From Chimonanthus salicifolius (Eukaryota; Streptophyta; Magnoliopsida; Laurales; Calycanthaceae): a stretch of 64,000 nt of DNA. The position numbers and the translations under genes were made by a program. Position 1 is the stretch's first letter. Each line of letters opens with the position of its first letter. The notes under the pieces are model-generated. The model was given only the letters and a program-made list of their open reading frames with translations. It was not told the origin of the DNA and did no database searches. Where the stretch lies: NCBI GenBank assembly GCA_013350335.1, contig CM023539.1:14694302-14758301 (forward strand). Direction: 5' to 3'. Positions 41,055-54,790 of this stretch are shown here, one piece after another.

Positions 41055-44000
41055 TGTAACGCCCCGCTCCTTTTTACAGCCTAAACGGGTCGTGACCCGT
41101 TTAACTGCAGGCTGAACGGGGTCATCCAACGCATTATGCACCTAAGGGGTCTTACATCTCAGATTTGTGGTTGAGGGAAAATGAATATATTTTTTTAAAA
41201 AAACTATAGGTAAAATAACAAAGGCATCAAATCCTTTAAGCCCAATTTTTACACATCGCATGAATCATAATGTCATCGACAATATGAAATAAATAACATC
41301 TATTATCAACATCAAATCTAATCTCACTGCTCACATGTCATTCCATAAAATAAAACAAAATCAATATCCTCAAAGTTCTCAACTATTTCAAACTAACCAA
41401 TCAAATCTCTCAAAATACATAATAGCAAATGAATAAATCCAATCACATGAATCCACAATTATTCTAAGAAATTAAATATTCATCCTTGACAGTTTCTAAA
41501 CATCAGTGGTCTCCTCCAATCCTAAGTCCAAAGGATTACCTACAATTTAAGGGGTGTGAGCTCCAAGCCCAGAGAAAGAATACAATAGCACATATCCAAA
41601 ATATGATATCTCCAATATACTCAATGTATCACAATTAAAGAAATAGTAAAAACATAAGTAATTGAATATGCATTTAATGTCCATAATTTGTGTCATGTAA
41701 TGCACAATGCTCAATGCCTCATCCATTCACAACAACTCCTACTATATTTGGTGGTCTACCCGCCGAAGCGAGGCTAACACAACACCACATGAAATGGCAT
41801 ACTCGCCAAAGCGAGGCTATCACAACACCACATGAAGTGGCCTACCCGCCGAAGCGAGGCTAACACCACGACCAAATAACAATCTACGTGAGCTTTCATG
41901 ACTCAACAATTTAAACCTGCCACATGCGTGCTACTCACTAAAAGCGAGGCCATACACTACCACCGTCGTGATCTACATGAAACAAGGCTATCACAACACC
42001 ACATGAAGTGGCCTACCCATCGAAGCAAGGCTAACACCACCACCAAATAACAATTTACGTGACATTTCATGGCTCGACAATTCAAACATACCACATGCCT
42101 AGTACTACTCACTAAACGCGAGGCCATACACTACCACCGTCGTGGTCTACATGAAAGATCACGGCTCAGACCTCCATACCCATTCCATGAATATCAAGAT
42201 GCCATACTCAATGCCATGCCTACTATGCATTATCTCTATCATCGTGCCACATGTTTTGTATTATATTAACATGTCATGAATCTCATCATCAACACTATAT
42301 TCTAGGCAGGATTTTATAATCTCAAATTAACATAAACAACATGTACATGTTTTAAAACATCAAAATCAATCTCGACAATATCACACATGCATAATAATAA
42401 TTCATATCACAGTATTATTACTATGATAACACAATATCATAAATCCATCTAAATAACATAAAAATAATTCTATAGTAGACAATAAAACATTCATCCAATT
42501 CGAACATAATTATTGGACCTTTCAATAAGGCTAGTGACTAATTTTCAACTATCCGGGCAGACTGAGTCCCTCACGGCCATTTAGAACATTTAACCTATCC
42601 CCTTACACTACTGTGAGTAAGCACCAGATTACAACCACTATTGTTACATATACCCAGTCCATATTATAGGTCCAACATTATATTCCCAAAACACATTACA
42701 TAATGCAATATTTTTCCATTGCTCAATCACATAAACAAAATAGAGAATAGCATGCACAACAAAATATATTGTATTGTTTTCTCTCACCTAAAAAGTTCGT
42801 AAAGTGTAGGTGACGAATTCAAACGCATTCCAACTTGAAATCAATCAATAAGACGTCCGGGAAGTGCTGCACAGAATTCGTTTGAAGTTTTGAGTATTAT
42901 TTAATATTACTCCCAACTTGAATTAAATAAGTGAAAAATGGATTCCTAAGGTCCACGCTTAAGGTTAAAAGTTGAGTCCACACACTGTATGTTCGAACCA
43001 TGCCTAAACCGACTTGGTGCTAACAAGACAACGAAAACTTTGCCCATGAATTAAGTAATACAAACAGGTAAATGATTAAAAACATAAATATGAGTTTTCC
43101 CCAAAACTAGTACTCAGATGCATGAGATAGTTTTGCAAAATAGTGAAAAAAAAATATACTTTCTTACTCAAATAAAGTGAGACTCAAGTATGGAAACTGT
43201 AATAAGAAAGATGTTGTTGCAACATAATGAGGGATTTTGTAGAAATATATTGATTAATAAGTGAGAAAGTAAAAGTAATTCGGTATCTACTAGCATTTTC
43301 AAAATCTTATGTTATGTAATAATGTTACATAATGTAACAAAGTAAAGTAAAACAAGACTGGCAAAGAAGATCTATACAGATTCAAAAAAATGTACTATCT
43401 TAATAAATCAAATACATGCTTAATTGGTCTTTGTCACCGAATGAAAGAATTGGTGGAAATATTAATTGAATGAATAATAAGTTCAAACTAACGAAATAAA
43501 TAAATAGGAAAACTTTGGTAAATCAACCTACTATGAAAATCAGTTGTAACCATTTTAAAAGAATAGGTATTTACTAGTTTAAAAGCATACAATAATATAC
43601 TTCAATAAGGTGATCAGATTATCTAAAAATATGAGATTCATTAATTACCTTAGTCATACAATATAATAAACAAATAATGAAATACTGAAATCCACCTGGA
43701 ACGGTTGTGGATGAAGAGTGACTAGGCATCATAAAGGACGACAATGGTATGCCTAATGTCTCACACAAAGCACATTGTCCAGACCTAACTCTCAAGATGG
43801 AAACCGAATTGACGTAGTAGTCATGAAAATCAACACGGGCAATAGAATTTACTTAGCTATGTGGCACAGAGCTCAACCTCATTAAGGTCATCCCCAAAAC
43901 ATAGGACATAATCTCTTAAAGGAACCATAGGATTTTTCCGTTCAGATTTAAACTCAGTAAAAATATTTAAGGATCAGAGATTAGAACTATAAAATACCTG

Positions 44001-44950
44001 TAACACAACGTTGGCTGTAAGAAGAAGGGTTGTCCACCATTTGGGAAGATTGGTTGGGCTGACGGTGGTGTTTTGGACCTTCTTCTCTTCGTTGTCGTTG
44101 CTTGGGTTCCACTGGAATCACCGTATGGCAGTGAGAGAAAAGCGAGAGAGATGCCGATGGAAAGAGGGAGGAGATGAGGTGTTTGTGAGAGCAATTGGGA
44201 TTTTTCCCCTTCCGTCGAGTCTATATAGTTGATAGGTTCGGCCACATCAAATATGGAAGAAAAGATCAGAATGAGTACAAGAAGAAGGAAAGGGATCGGT
44301 GAGGAAGATGGAGTTTGCTACCGTTTTTGGAAAAGGAGGAAAAGGAGGAATCGTATTTGGGAAAGGAAGAGATGGAAAGGGATTCATTTGAAAAACCCTT
44401 GAGGGATACGGTGGGATTTAGATTTCCATCGGTGACTTAAGGATTTTAGGGAATATAAGTCGAAGGGGGTATTTCACCGTGAATGGGATTCACGGGTGTG
44501 GGTCTCCAAAGGGCCCACACGGTTTAAGTTATTTATTTAATTCCTAATACAAGAGAAATTAAAATTCTAATTTCTATGGGAAGTTCGATCCAAGAATGTG
44601 GGTCTCAAGGTTCCATCCAAAATTATAAGTTTTAGATTTTTAATTTTACAATTCTAATTGGAATTCTTAACTTTGCAAATTAAATTTTAATTTGATAATT
44701 AAATTTTCCATTAACTCAATCTCAACTCGGAGGGGATAAATTCATAAATTTCTAATTAAGGAAAAGGTGTGTGCATTGTGGAACCTATATTAATTAAATT
44801 TTAGGTTTTGTGTGTTTATTTATTTTATTTTAAACAATAAAAATAAAAGAAAAATAATACATAATTTCATGCAAACACATCAAGAGACCTATTTACTATT
44901 TTAGTTTTACCCGATTCGATTGACCCGCTACTCCAGGTCGGGTCATCATA
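41055..44950 (+). repeat. Inner solo LTR (Ty3 type), 3.9 kb
   Basis: It begins TGTAACGCCCCGCTCC and ends GGTCGGGTCATCATA, with flanks GAACC and GAATC (4 of 5 match). It lies wholly within the outer LTR. It has no internal domains. The tandem array at 41750-42160 is inside. Small frames (for example 43967-44245) are incidental. Confidence 0.75.
41750..42160. repeat. Hierarchical tandem repeat in the inner solo LTR
   Basis: Three units of about 46 bp with 'cctacccgccgaagcgaggc' and 'taacacaacaccacatgaa' are followed by a larger unit of about 160 bp. This one is present twice (about 41835-41990 and 42000-42155) and includes 'aagcgaggccatacactacc'. Confidence 0.75.
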
Positions 44951-46893
44951 GAATCATTCTTTTCTATAGAGCGGCGAAGTTAATTGCTCAGCTACTAATA
45001 GCTATCGGACTGCATAAGCCACAGATAAAGAGTATTGGCTTGGAAGTGAATACATAATATATATGTATACATATAATAATACAAACAAAAGGGTTACTAT
45101 CATTTTTAATTTAATGGCCTTCAAGATATATTACTGAAACAAATAATATTCCAATTTTACAATTTTAGAAAATAAATCAATCTTCTCATTTTAAATAATC
45201 TCATAATACTTTCATAGACTAAAATCAATAAAATATTTTGATTTAATATATATATATATATTAAACAATATAATTTCATAATTAAAGAAATACCATGGTC
45301 TTGAGTAATCATTTTTAATCAGCAATAAAAATAGAATGAAAACATATTAGAAATCCTAAAATAGTGAATTAACAATTTAATAGAATAAACAAAAGAAAGA
45401 TGAGGAGCATTGGGTGTTGTTGGAATTGTGGCTTAATTCATCAACATGCAAATGGAGTCCATGTGAATTAAAATTCAATCAGGACCAAGGCTGGTTTCAT
45501 TCGAAGGTATCCAGCATGGGTTTAGACAAGAAGTTTGATTTAGATTGGTGTTATTCTCTACAACAATATGCATATACAGCTCTAAGTAGGGTCTTGGTCA
45601 ATTTATAGAGTCCTACAGTTATTAGACTAAAATAAAAGATAACTTAACTTTTATTCAAAATAATTATACTAAAAATAACAAAATATAAATTAAGTTAAAC
45701 AAAATAATATTTATTTAATAAAATAAATCAAGGTAAATGAATGAAAGTATAAGATACCTGGAGATTGTGCTACTGGCCGAAAAGGTGGTGAAAAGTGAGA
45801 GTTAAGTGAGTAAGGGTCAAGAGAGAGAAAGGGACTGTGAGTTATGAAAGTTTGCTGAGAAATATTGGAAAAGAAGCTAGATGAAAAAAAAAAGAAAAAA
45901 AAGGTAAAGGCAACAATTTGTAAAAATCTTATTTCTCATCTTCTCCTTAAATAGAAAAAATAAAAAAGGCTATATGGCTGCATGAGAAGCCACATAGCTA
46001 CCTATGATACTAGCTTTGATGAATCATCATAGTAGATTGATGATTCATTGCATAGTTACAGTTTGTGAGTAGTAGATGAAAGATAACTAATTTTAATAAA
46101 GTATATATATATTATTTATTTATTTTTACTTCAGTCGGTTTGTAAATATTATCATGTTGCTGTAGCTATAGTAGCTTATACTATTCATAGCCTATATAAT
46201 ATTACTTTATCAAAGTTATATTTCTATTTCATCTTCTCACTAATATTTAACTAAAAAGATTTATTCAATTTAATCTATTTGATCCAAAATGTTGAGTTTT
46301 TAAAATATTTAAATACCATATAATTTTGAAAAGTTATAACCCATTAAACTTAATTGATTTAAATAAAAAATCACTTTTTAACACTATTCTCTTAAATTAA
46401 GTTGTATTATTTAAAGCGTTTGAAACCTTAATTTCTAGATCTAGAAAAATAAATGATAGATTTAAACATAGATTAAACACTACGTATTTTCTTAGAATTC
46501 TTTAATTTTTAGAATTATTTTTTAATAACTATTTTCATAAATAGGGACCTTTTAGGGTCAAGTTAAATATTTCTGAAAAAAAAAATTATAAGATCTTATA
46601 AACTCTAAATTTAAAATAACTAAAAAGTTGTATATTTGAAAATCTAATTAGCTTAGTTGAAATATTTTTCAATTAAACAACGGTCAACACCACCAAATAG
46701 TAAAAACTATGCAGAATTACAACTTTGCCCTTCCAACTTAAATGAGTTGGATCGATGAACTACCGAACTCTGATTGGGCCAAACGTGGACTTTTCACAAA
46801 GCTCTCACTGTAATCTTCATGATTAGTAGGTCAGATCATGATTTATTAAAATAAATCATATTAATTAAGCCTAATTCGGGTCAGGGTATTCCA

Positions 46894-48972
46894 ATACTAA
46901 TATTAACTTTCCTAAAAATTTAAATAATAGACATTTTTAGAAAAACAAGATAGAGAATGGCTAGTTTACTCAATTGCTTTGGATGAAATATTTTATTTTT
47001 GCTGTTAACTGTTTAAGGAAGATGAAATCAAAACTCAATTGACAGATGAAAGAAGTAATGACTGGAAAAATCTTGGTTATAGACTTAAGAGCCATGAAAC
47101 TACTAATGACCATATTACTAATATGAGAAAATAGATGGAATTGAAATTAAGATTATAAAAAAAATGAAACAATTGATATAACTGTGCAAGAACAAATTAA
47201 TAAAGATAGGGAACATTTGAGACAAGTACTATTAAGAATAATTGGTGTTGTGAAAGCTCTTCCTAAAAACAATTTGACATTTCCTGGAGACAATGAAAAG
47301 ATTTATGAAAAAAGTAATGAATTTTTTTTAACTTTTATTGAAATGATCGCAGAATTTGACTCTATAATCCAAGAACACATTCGACGTATTCATGATAAAG
47401 AAATTCATTTCCACTATCTTGGTCACAAAATTCAAAATGAATTAATACTTTGTTAGCTGGTGAGGTAAAAAATGCAATAATTAAAAGGATAAAAAAATCA
47501 AAATATTTTTCGATTATCCTTGATTGTATTCCATATATAAGTTATGAAGAACAAATTTCTATTACGGTACGTTGTGTGGATATTTCAATAAGTTCAGTAA
47601 AAGTAGAAGAGTTTTTCTTAAGATTTTTAAAGGTGGACGATGCATCGGGATAATGACTTTTTAATGAACTTAAAGATATTTTAAAAACTCTTGAACTTAA
47701 TATTGATGATATAAGTGGATAAGGATATGATAATGGCTCTAATATGAAAAAGAAAATAAAGGAGTATACAATAGGCTACTAAAAATAAATCCTAAAGCAT
47801 TCTATACTCCTTGTGGTTGTCATAGTCTTAACTTGGAACTTTGTGATACGGTAAATTCTTGTTTTCAAGGTAAAACATTTTTTGGAATTATACAACGTAT
47901 ATATAATGTATTTTCATCTTCTACAAAACGGTGGACAATTTTTAAAGATTATGTTAAAGTATCACACTTAAGCCATAATCACAAACACGTTGGGAAAGAC
48001 ACATTGAAAGTGTAAAAGCAATTAGATTCCAAGCTCCATAAATTAGAGATAATTTAATTGACTTAGCGAACACTTGTGAAGGTCCTAAGACAAAGAGTGA
48101 TGCTGAAGACTAAGCAACATTAAAATTGAAAATTTTGAATTCTTATTTGGCATTGTTATTTGGTATAATATATTGTTTGCACTTAACAAAACTAGCAAAA
48201 CTTTATAAACAAAAGACATGAATATTGATGCTGCTTTAAAAATTTTAAAACGACTGATTTTTTTCTTTTGAAACTCAAAGAGAAAATGGATTTGAATCTG
48301 CCACGCTTGATGCTAAAGAGATTGCTAGAGAAATGGAAATTGAACTTATATTTCGTGAAAAATGTATTATTCGTCGAAAAAATATTTTGATGAGAATGCT
48401 AGTGATGAGATAACACAATCACGTGAAGAATATTTTAGAGTTAATTACTTCTTACATATAATTGATCAATCTCTTTTGTCACTTAAGACTAGATTTGAAC
48501 AATTTCAAACATATGAAGATACTTTTGGATTTTTGTTTGAATTGGAAAAGTTAAATTCTTTAAATGATGATAATTTGAAGAGTTCTTATAATAAGTTTGA
48601 AGATTTTCTAAGACATGACATGATTTCTGATATTGATGGAAGTGAATTATTTTTAGAATTGCAAATTTTGAATAATGCAGTACCAAAAGAAGTAAAAGAA
48701 ATAATTGAAGTGTTAAATTATATGAAAAAAATAAATTCTTGTTTTCTAAATGCATGGATTACTTGTACAATAATGTTGATTATACTAGTTACAGTTGCCC
48801 CTACAGAAAAAAGTTTTCAAAGTTAAAACTGATAAAATCTTATCTTAGGTTTAAAATGTCACAATAAATATTAAATGGATTATATATCTTATCTATTGAA
48901 AAGGATATGTTAAAAAAACTTGAATATAGTAATTTTGCATATCAAAATCCGAGAAGAATAAATTTAAAATAA
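46894..48972 (+). pseudogene. hAT transposase pseudogene, 3' part
   Basis: It continues the 5' part: NFPKNLNNRHF, then EWLVYSIALDEIFYFCC (TTF zinc finger region), [32 protein letters not shown] and STKRWTIFKDYVK. It ends with the hAT dimerisation block (VTVAPTEKSFQS, KLIKSYLRFKMSQ) and a TAA at 48970. At least eight stops or frameshifts separate these blocks, so it is dead. It resembles zinc finger MYM-type protein 1-like transposases of plants. Confidence 0.88.
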
Positions 48973-48995
48973 TACTTTGTTATAAATTTGATTAT

Positions 48996-49503
48996 GTCTC
49001 TGCTGCATTTGAGCACAATTTACCTTTGCTTCTTTTCTTAGAGTCCACTCTTCTCTCTATTCTTCGGGTGGGTCTTCCTCTTCATCACTTGATCCTTTAT
49101 GAGGAAATGACTTTCTCCAACAATCTTTGGACCTGGTGCTATCACGTTCGAGCGATTAAGGCCCTCCTCGACAGATTTAGTTCTGGCAAGGTTAAATTCA
49201 CCAGCGACAAGAACTCTCGCGCTTTGAATTTTCCAAATTACTTGCTGGTTGGTAAACCTTCTGGCATTTTTTCCTAAGGTATTTGATCCCATAAGTGATT
49301 GTTTATAGGCGGTTCTTTCCCTGGCCCAAGGTGTGGGCTTGCCCCTCTATGTTGTGGGCCATGTTTCTCGACCTTTGTTTGTTTGGGCCTTTTTTTTTTT
49401 CCTGTGTCTGGCCCAGGCTATAGGTTGTATATTCCTTTTTTTTTTTTTTTTTGTGGGCTCTTCTTTTGAATGAATAATACTAACCATTCATTAAAAAAAA
49501 AAA
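48996..49503 (+). mobile_element. Short poly-A retroposon (5'-truncated LINE type)
   Basis: It ends in an A-run (49493-49503) and is flanked by TTGATTAT (48988-48995 and 49504-49511), the mark of target-primed insertion. It sits in the 3' untranslated region of the hAT transposase. No recognised protein domain. Confidence 0.7.
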
Positions 49504-49608
49504 TTGATTATAATATTTTATTTGAATGTTTCACACTTTCTAAAAAAAAAACATCTTTAAGAGTTCTCCTAGGGCCCTTGAAATCTCAGAGCCGGCACTG
49601 TATTTGGG

Positions 49609-50193
49609 CCAAGTAGCTATTTTCACACCATTGGTCATTGGAGAGTTGAGACCACCATTACTACATTTCATGTTACAGGAGGCAGCCCTCTGTGATGGTA
49701 TGATCCAATGCCCAAGCCCATAATTCATTAATTTGTGATTTTAGGACTCAATGGTAGTCGTTTCGGGTCTATTTTATGCCCGCCATTTTTTTTTTCTTTA
49801 ATTTTGGACGAAAACATCGAATTGTCTTCGATTAATGAATTTGATTCACTTCAAATTCACCTTCGGTTTTCTGCATGTAGCTGATGATGATGGCCTTATC
49901 AACATATTCATGTACTTACATAAGATTACAACTCAATCATTGAAGCAAAAAATAAAAAATAGAATGGGAATCTTGCATGGCTGACTTAGCACTTTAGGAC
50001 CACATGGACGACCTCTATGCACGCTCAAGCTTTGGTTGCCTTCCTCTTTGACCACCTTGCCTACACTTGTGATCACTTCAAGCAACGAGAAGCAAGGAAA
50101 TGGACCACTTCAAGCAAGGAGAAGCAAGGAAATTCATGTATCTTCTCTCTCCCATGCATATTTGTCTTCTAATTAGGTTGTTGGACATGCAAG
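49609..50193. other. Intergenic sequence without recognised features
   Basis: Nothing supported on either strand. The last eight bases (50186-50193) are the left target duplication of the adjacent MITE. Confidence 0.5.
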
Positions 50194-50499
50194 TAGGGCT
50201 GAAATCGGGCTGGGTTGGGTCAGATTTTAAATATGGAACTCAACCCGATCCAACCCGAACTTTAGACCCATACGTCTTGACCCGACCCAACCTGAATTAT
50301 AACCCAACTCAACCCGAAACCCGACACACCCAGCATTTTGAATCTAATTTAGCCTACTTTTTACCGGGTCGGGTCGGGTTTACTTAAAAATCTCTCAATC
50401 CAACCCGACTCGAGTTTAATGCAGGTTTCTGACTTTTCAACGATTTTCAGGTCGGGTCATGCAGGTTCGGGCCAAAACCCGACCCGAGTTTCACTCCTA
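50194..50499. mobile_element. hAT-type MITE, 306 bp, with perfect 8-bp target duplication
   Basis: Ends TAGGGCTGAAATCGGG and (inverted) TAGGAGTGAAACTCGGG. CATGCAAG flanks both sides (50186-50193, 50500-50507). The interior is built of many AACCCGACCCGA/TCGGGTCGGGTT words. It encodes no protein. Confidence 0.88.
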
Positions 50500-50507
50500 C
50501 ATGCAAG

Positions 50508-51999
50508 CCTTTTATTTGGGTCCTTGGATCCATATACCATGTCCACAGGCTGACTTTTCATGAATTTGATGGGCTTTTGAGTAGAAATTTGTGGGTCATT
50601 CATGTTGTGAAGTGAATTGGACAATTTTTTCTTGCAATTCTTCATTGTTGCCCCCATCAAACACATGCACATCTATATTTGATGTAGTATAATCAAACTT
50701 ATCAATGCATCTTCATAAAATTATCATGTCATAAATTGGCTGGATTGATGAAGTAGTTTCATCCACCCTTTAGTGATAGACGTATAAATGCGGCCTGATT
50801 TGAAGACACACCTCCTATACATTTTTAGGTTTTAAATATACAAAGAGTCGTCTATAAGAAGACAATGACACTTTTGAATGGTCACTCGCTAAATAAGGCA
50901 TGGTCATCCTTCTTTTATTTAATGATGAAGACACAACTGAACGTTTTTTTTTCTTCACAACAAATGAAAGTTCTGATATCAAGGATATTTTCAGATTTCT
51001 AGCAAGACCCTTACCAACAGAAAATACTTCATCTGATCCTTAAATATGTGTGTGTAAATATTTACAGTAAAAAACCCTAAAAATTATAATAAGGCAAATA
51101 TCTCACATACGGTCAATCATCAATTAGGGGCTTTTTGAAAAATCTTTTATTTTAGGAGTTGGGTTTTTTCCTTTTTTCCTTTTTTTCCTTCTTGTTCCAA
51201 AGGTGAATATCACATAACTTAGACCTTAGGAATCCCTCCTTGGTAGCCTACAAATCTGCATTGAAATTATATTGAATAGAATTTCTAAATTCCCAAAAAA
51301 GAATTCTATATCGATAGCAGTAGAATTCTCAACTTTGTGAACCATAAATTGTACTGAAGCTGCTCCAAACATGACCCACCATCTCATAAAAGATAGGCAA
51401 GCCGTTTTAAGCAAAGGCTTTGAAGGACAAACCGGACACTGCTCAAACTTCAAATGAATTTTGGCGTGATGTGAGTAGAGAATCAACTTAAATATTCAAA
51501 TTAAGTGAAGGAATCAACACGAATGTTTGATCTTATCTTTATATTTATTTTTTAAAGAGAAGAAAGTTGAAAAACAGAGGAATCACAACCTCAATAGTGA
51601 CTGGTGATGGTCAGGACTCCACCAGCAGATCTCTGGTCAGGAGGCATCTCTCACGCTAAGATCCATTTTGCGGCAAAAGAGAACTACTTGGACCTTTGCA
51701 TGAAATAAAAAAAAAACAACCTAACATTTAGGAATGAAAGAGGAGCCCAACTATCATTATACGTTCAAAAATCTTTCATAAGCTGATGTTTGATTATCTT
51801 AATCTGCAGTCCAAATCTGTCTTGGCTCTGTAGCGTTTCACATTCCTGCGATGAGAATCTAAAATGGGTTATTTTTTTCTTTATTATTTTAAGGTTCTTT
51901 TGTCTGTAAACACACTGTCTATCACGAAAATTGCCGATGAATTTGTTTATATAAATATTTGTGATTTTTTTATGACCAAAGTGTCTAAGTCTTTTAGAT
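50508..51999. other. Intergenic sequence without recognised genes
   Basis: Several small frames are present, none with recognisable motifs. AT-rich. Confidence 0.5.
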
Positions 52000-52150
52000 A
52001 ACCGGACTAATTCTCGAGGTATATGGAAGCCTCCCTACACATACTCACCGGATAACTTTACAAGAAGTGGTCTTTTGAGGTTCAATGAGAATTGAACTCA
52101 GAAGTCCCATTTCTTGAAGTGGATTCCTAACTATCAATCCAACCTCCTTA
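52000..52150 (-). mobile_element. Au-like SINE, degraded
   Basis: The minus strand has a weak B box (GAGTTCAATTC) and the tail 'attagtccggttatct' like the Au 3' end. It differs from the copy at 19397. Confidence 0.45.
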
Positions 52151-52158
52151 AATTATAC

Positions 52159-52465
52159 TAGGGCTGAAATCGGGCCGGGTCGAGTCGGGTTTTTTAAAAC
52201 CCAACCGACCCGAGTTACTAAGCTATAGAATTCGACCCAACTCGACTTGAACTTCTGACCCCAACCCAACTTGACTCGAATTATAACCCGACTCAACTTG
52301 AATTCTGACCCGACCAGCGTTTTTAACTTATTTTAACCTAAATTTGATAGTGTCAAGTCGGGTTTGATCGGGTCGGGTCGAGTTAACTTGAAAATCCCTC
52401 AACCCAGCCCGACCCAAATTTAATTCGGGTTTCTATCTTCTCAACCCGACCCGACCCGCTGAAAG
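52159..52465. mobile_element. Second copy of the ACCCGA-rich hAT MITE, right end degraded
   Basis: It starts TAGGGCTGAAATCGGG like the copy at 50194 and has the same interior words. The right terminus and target duplication are not recognisable. Confidence 0.7.
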
Positions 52466-54469
52466 AGAAAAATAGTTTTTCAATGTCCAACTTTGATACT
52501 TGTTTACGTGGGTAAGACCCTTGCATAGAGGAACTAGTGACTTTCTATGATGCTTGAAGTCCCACAAGATCCAAAGACGAATTCCTAATTAATCACAGAA
52601 AAAAATCTATCTTATAACTCATATGCACCAACTATTTACTTCAATTGAATAACTAATTGAAATATTTAAATTTCAAATGGAGTCTTTCAATTAGATTTCT
52701 ATTCTAACAATTAAGATTTTAAAAATTAACCATATCCGAATCAACTCAACCAAGTTAAACTGTCTCCTATTCCTTTTACTTTTAGAAAAGTACAACTCAA
52801 CTTAATCCAATCTCAAATCAAGAGTCACACTTAATCCCTCTCGAGTCCAAGACCAAATTTGATATTTAAAACATCAAAAGACCTTAAAAAAAAAAAGGAA
52901 TGAATTAGATAATGTACAAGAGAAACCCTCTTTCTAGATCAACCCATAAGCTCTTCTTTGATCAAAAGATTCAGTAAGCTCCATCGGTAATTATGCATAA
53001 ACACCACTTCATGAACAAGGAAGGAGATTAATAGATAATTGCCTCAAGATTAGTGTTTTAAAACTTGAATCTCATAAGATTGAGTCTAGAAATTCTGTCA
53101 AATTTCTATAAAAAAAATTATAAAAGTTCATCAATTAATTTAATTTGAAATTCTATCAAATCAAATCTAACTCAAATATATTTAAGTCGGTCATTTTAAT
53201 TTTTAAACACTGCTCGGGACACAGGAAACACGGGTGTGAGTATAAAAGGAAGCCTTGAAGAGTCCATCTAGATTCTTAGAATTGGGATGCAAGCTGTGAC
53301 TTAAATTATCCACCAACTCCACCCCAACACTTTTTTTTTTTTAAGTTTACGAGGTATCCTCGAGTGTGTGAAAACTCTCCTATTTCATCCAAACCTCAAT
53401 TGTTTGATAGGATCCGCCACCGAGAAAAATGAAATAAAAAATTACCCGAGGCAACTAATTGCACCTCCTTATACAAATATTTAGTTACACGATGATTTAA
53501 AAATTAATTATCTCCTGACACACAAATTTCCACGTGTTCATTGGCACGCGAATCATGGATAGACAATACTCAAGGGAATAAAAAACACTGGATATGTATC
53601 AGTTGTATCGATACTGTATAATATCAGTCGATATATTTTTTTAATATTTTTTAAAATAATTGTTTTGATAGTTTTTTAACTTGAATCTTATATTGAATAT
53701 GATTTTAAAAAATTTTAAAAGCAAAGTCTTCAAGTGTGAAAGATATTTGTCAATTTCACATATTTTTTCTTAAAATGTGAACCTTTTAAGTATTTTTATC
53801 AAGTATTTTGAATTTTGAATCTTGAATCGATGACAATCTTGAATTAGAGATTTTTTGTAAAACTAATTTACTAAAATAATATTCAGTGCTTATAATTTAT
53901 AGGGTGTTTGTATAATTTTTCAATATCTTTTCGAAAAATTAATGAAAAATAGGTTTTCAAATATAATTCTCATTTTGGAGTTTCTTATGAAAAAAATTAA
54001 TGAAATAATATATAAATATTTACAAAATTAAATGAAAAGCTGTAAATGTAATTGATATAGCTTTTAAGGTGTTTGATTTTTCTTAAATTCTAACATTTTT
54101 ATGAAATTCAAAATTTTCACAACAAAAAAATTATTGTAATAGAAGATACATGTTATTGTGAGATATTAGAGAACATAATTTCATATTAGACGTTTCCTCA
54201 TATTGGTATGTTATTTTTTCAAATTTAAGACATTCTGTATTTGTATCAAAATTTTGACTCTTCAAGGGCTAATACTCTATAAAAATATGCTGACTAGATT
54301 TTTTCTATTTTTTCCTATTTTTCTCATTATTTTATATTTTAAAAAAGAGGAGAGAGAAACCATATTGATGATACTTATTGGCCAATCGAATCTCCAAGAG
54401 AAGCTATGACATCAATCATGCAACCAAGGCATAAAAAGACATGCATATAATCCTTCTATGTGGGCCTCT
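52466..54469. other. AT-rich intergenic sequence without recognised features
   Basis: No coding similarity was seen. A T-run followed by a short hairpin-like segment at 53329-53440 may be another old retroposon end, but it is too weak to call. Confidence 0.45.
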
Positions 54470-54790
54470 TCACGAATCAAACATCTCATCATCACCGGCT
54501 AGTAATCCAATCTACTTGAAGTCGGCCTAATGATTTCTTTTCCAAATAACTTTATCACATGTTATTTTTTATCCCTTCCCTCTATGTTTTCAAAAGTCAG
54601 CGTCTCCTTCTAATGCCTTCAATCTACAACTTCTCCACTCTACGTACTGAGGTTGTACTTGGTCTTCTACTAATATGACAAAACCATCTCAAATGAGTTT
54701 TTTTCAATTTATTATCTATCGAAGTTATCTTTAGACCATCCCCAATGCATTCATTTGTAACCCTATCTTTTAGAATATCTCTCTTCACAA
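54470..54790 (-). mobile_element. RTE-type LINE remnant
   Basis: The minus strand encodes LKKTHLRWFCHISRRP, the RLRWFGHVxRRP block of plant RTE LINEs. It is related to 15010-15370. Confidence 0.6.

Larger units (their letters stand above)
39711..46893 (+). repeat. Outer solo LTR (Ty3 type), itself interrupted
   Basis: It begins TGTAACGCCCCGACCC and ends GGGTCAGGGTATTCCA. The 5-bp flanks are ATACA and ATACT; the transposase reading (RN|TNINFP) is restored when it is removed. Without the inner insertion it is about 3.3 kb. There is no primer site, purine tract or coding region, so it is a solo LTR. It has short tandem repeats at about 40350-40430 and 40880-41045. Confidence 0.8.
38013..49600 (+). 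mobile_element. hAT DNA transposon with MYM/TTF-type transposase, broken by nested insertions
   Basis: The ends are CAAGCTCGGCCTT (38013) and, inverted, CAGTGCCGGCTCT (49600), diverged from the usual CAGGGCCGGCCCT of this hAT branch. Subterminal CCTAGGGGCCCC and CCTAGGGCCC motifs also agree. The flanks TATTTGAG (38005-38012) and TATTTGGG (49601-49608) are an 8-bp target duplication with one mismatch. The element spans 11.6 kb, of which about 7.2 kb (39711-46893) are nested LTRs and about 0.5 kb (48996-49503) a retroposon, so the original was about 3.9 kb. Confidence 0.85.
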
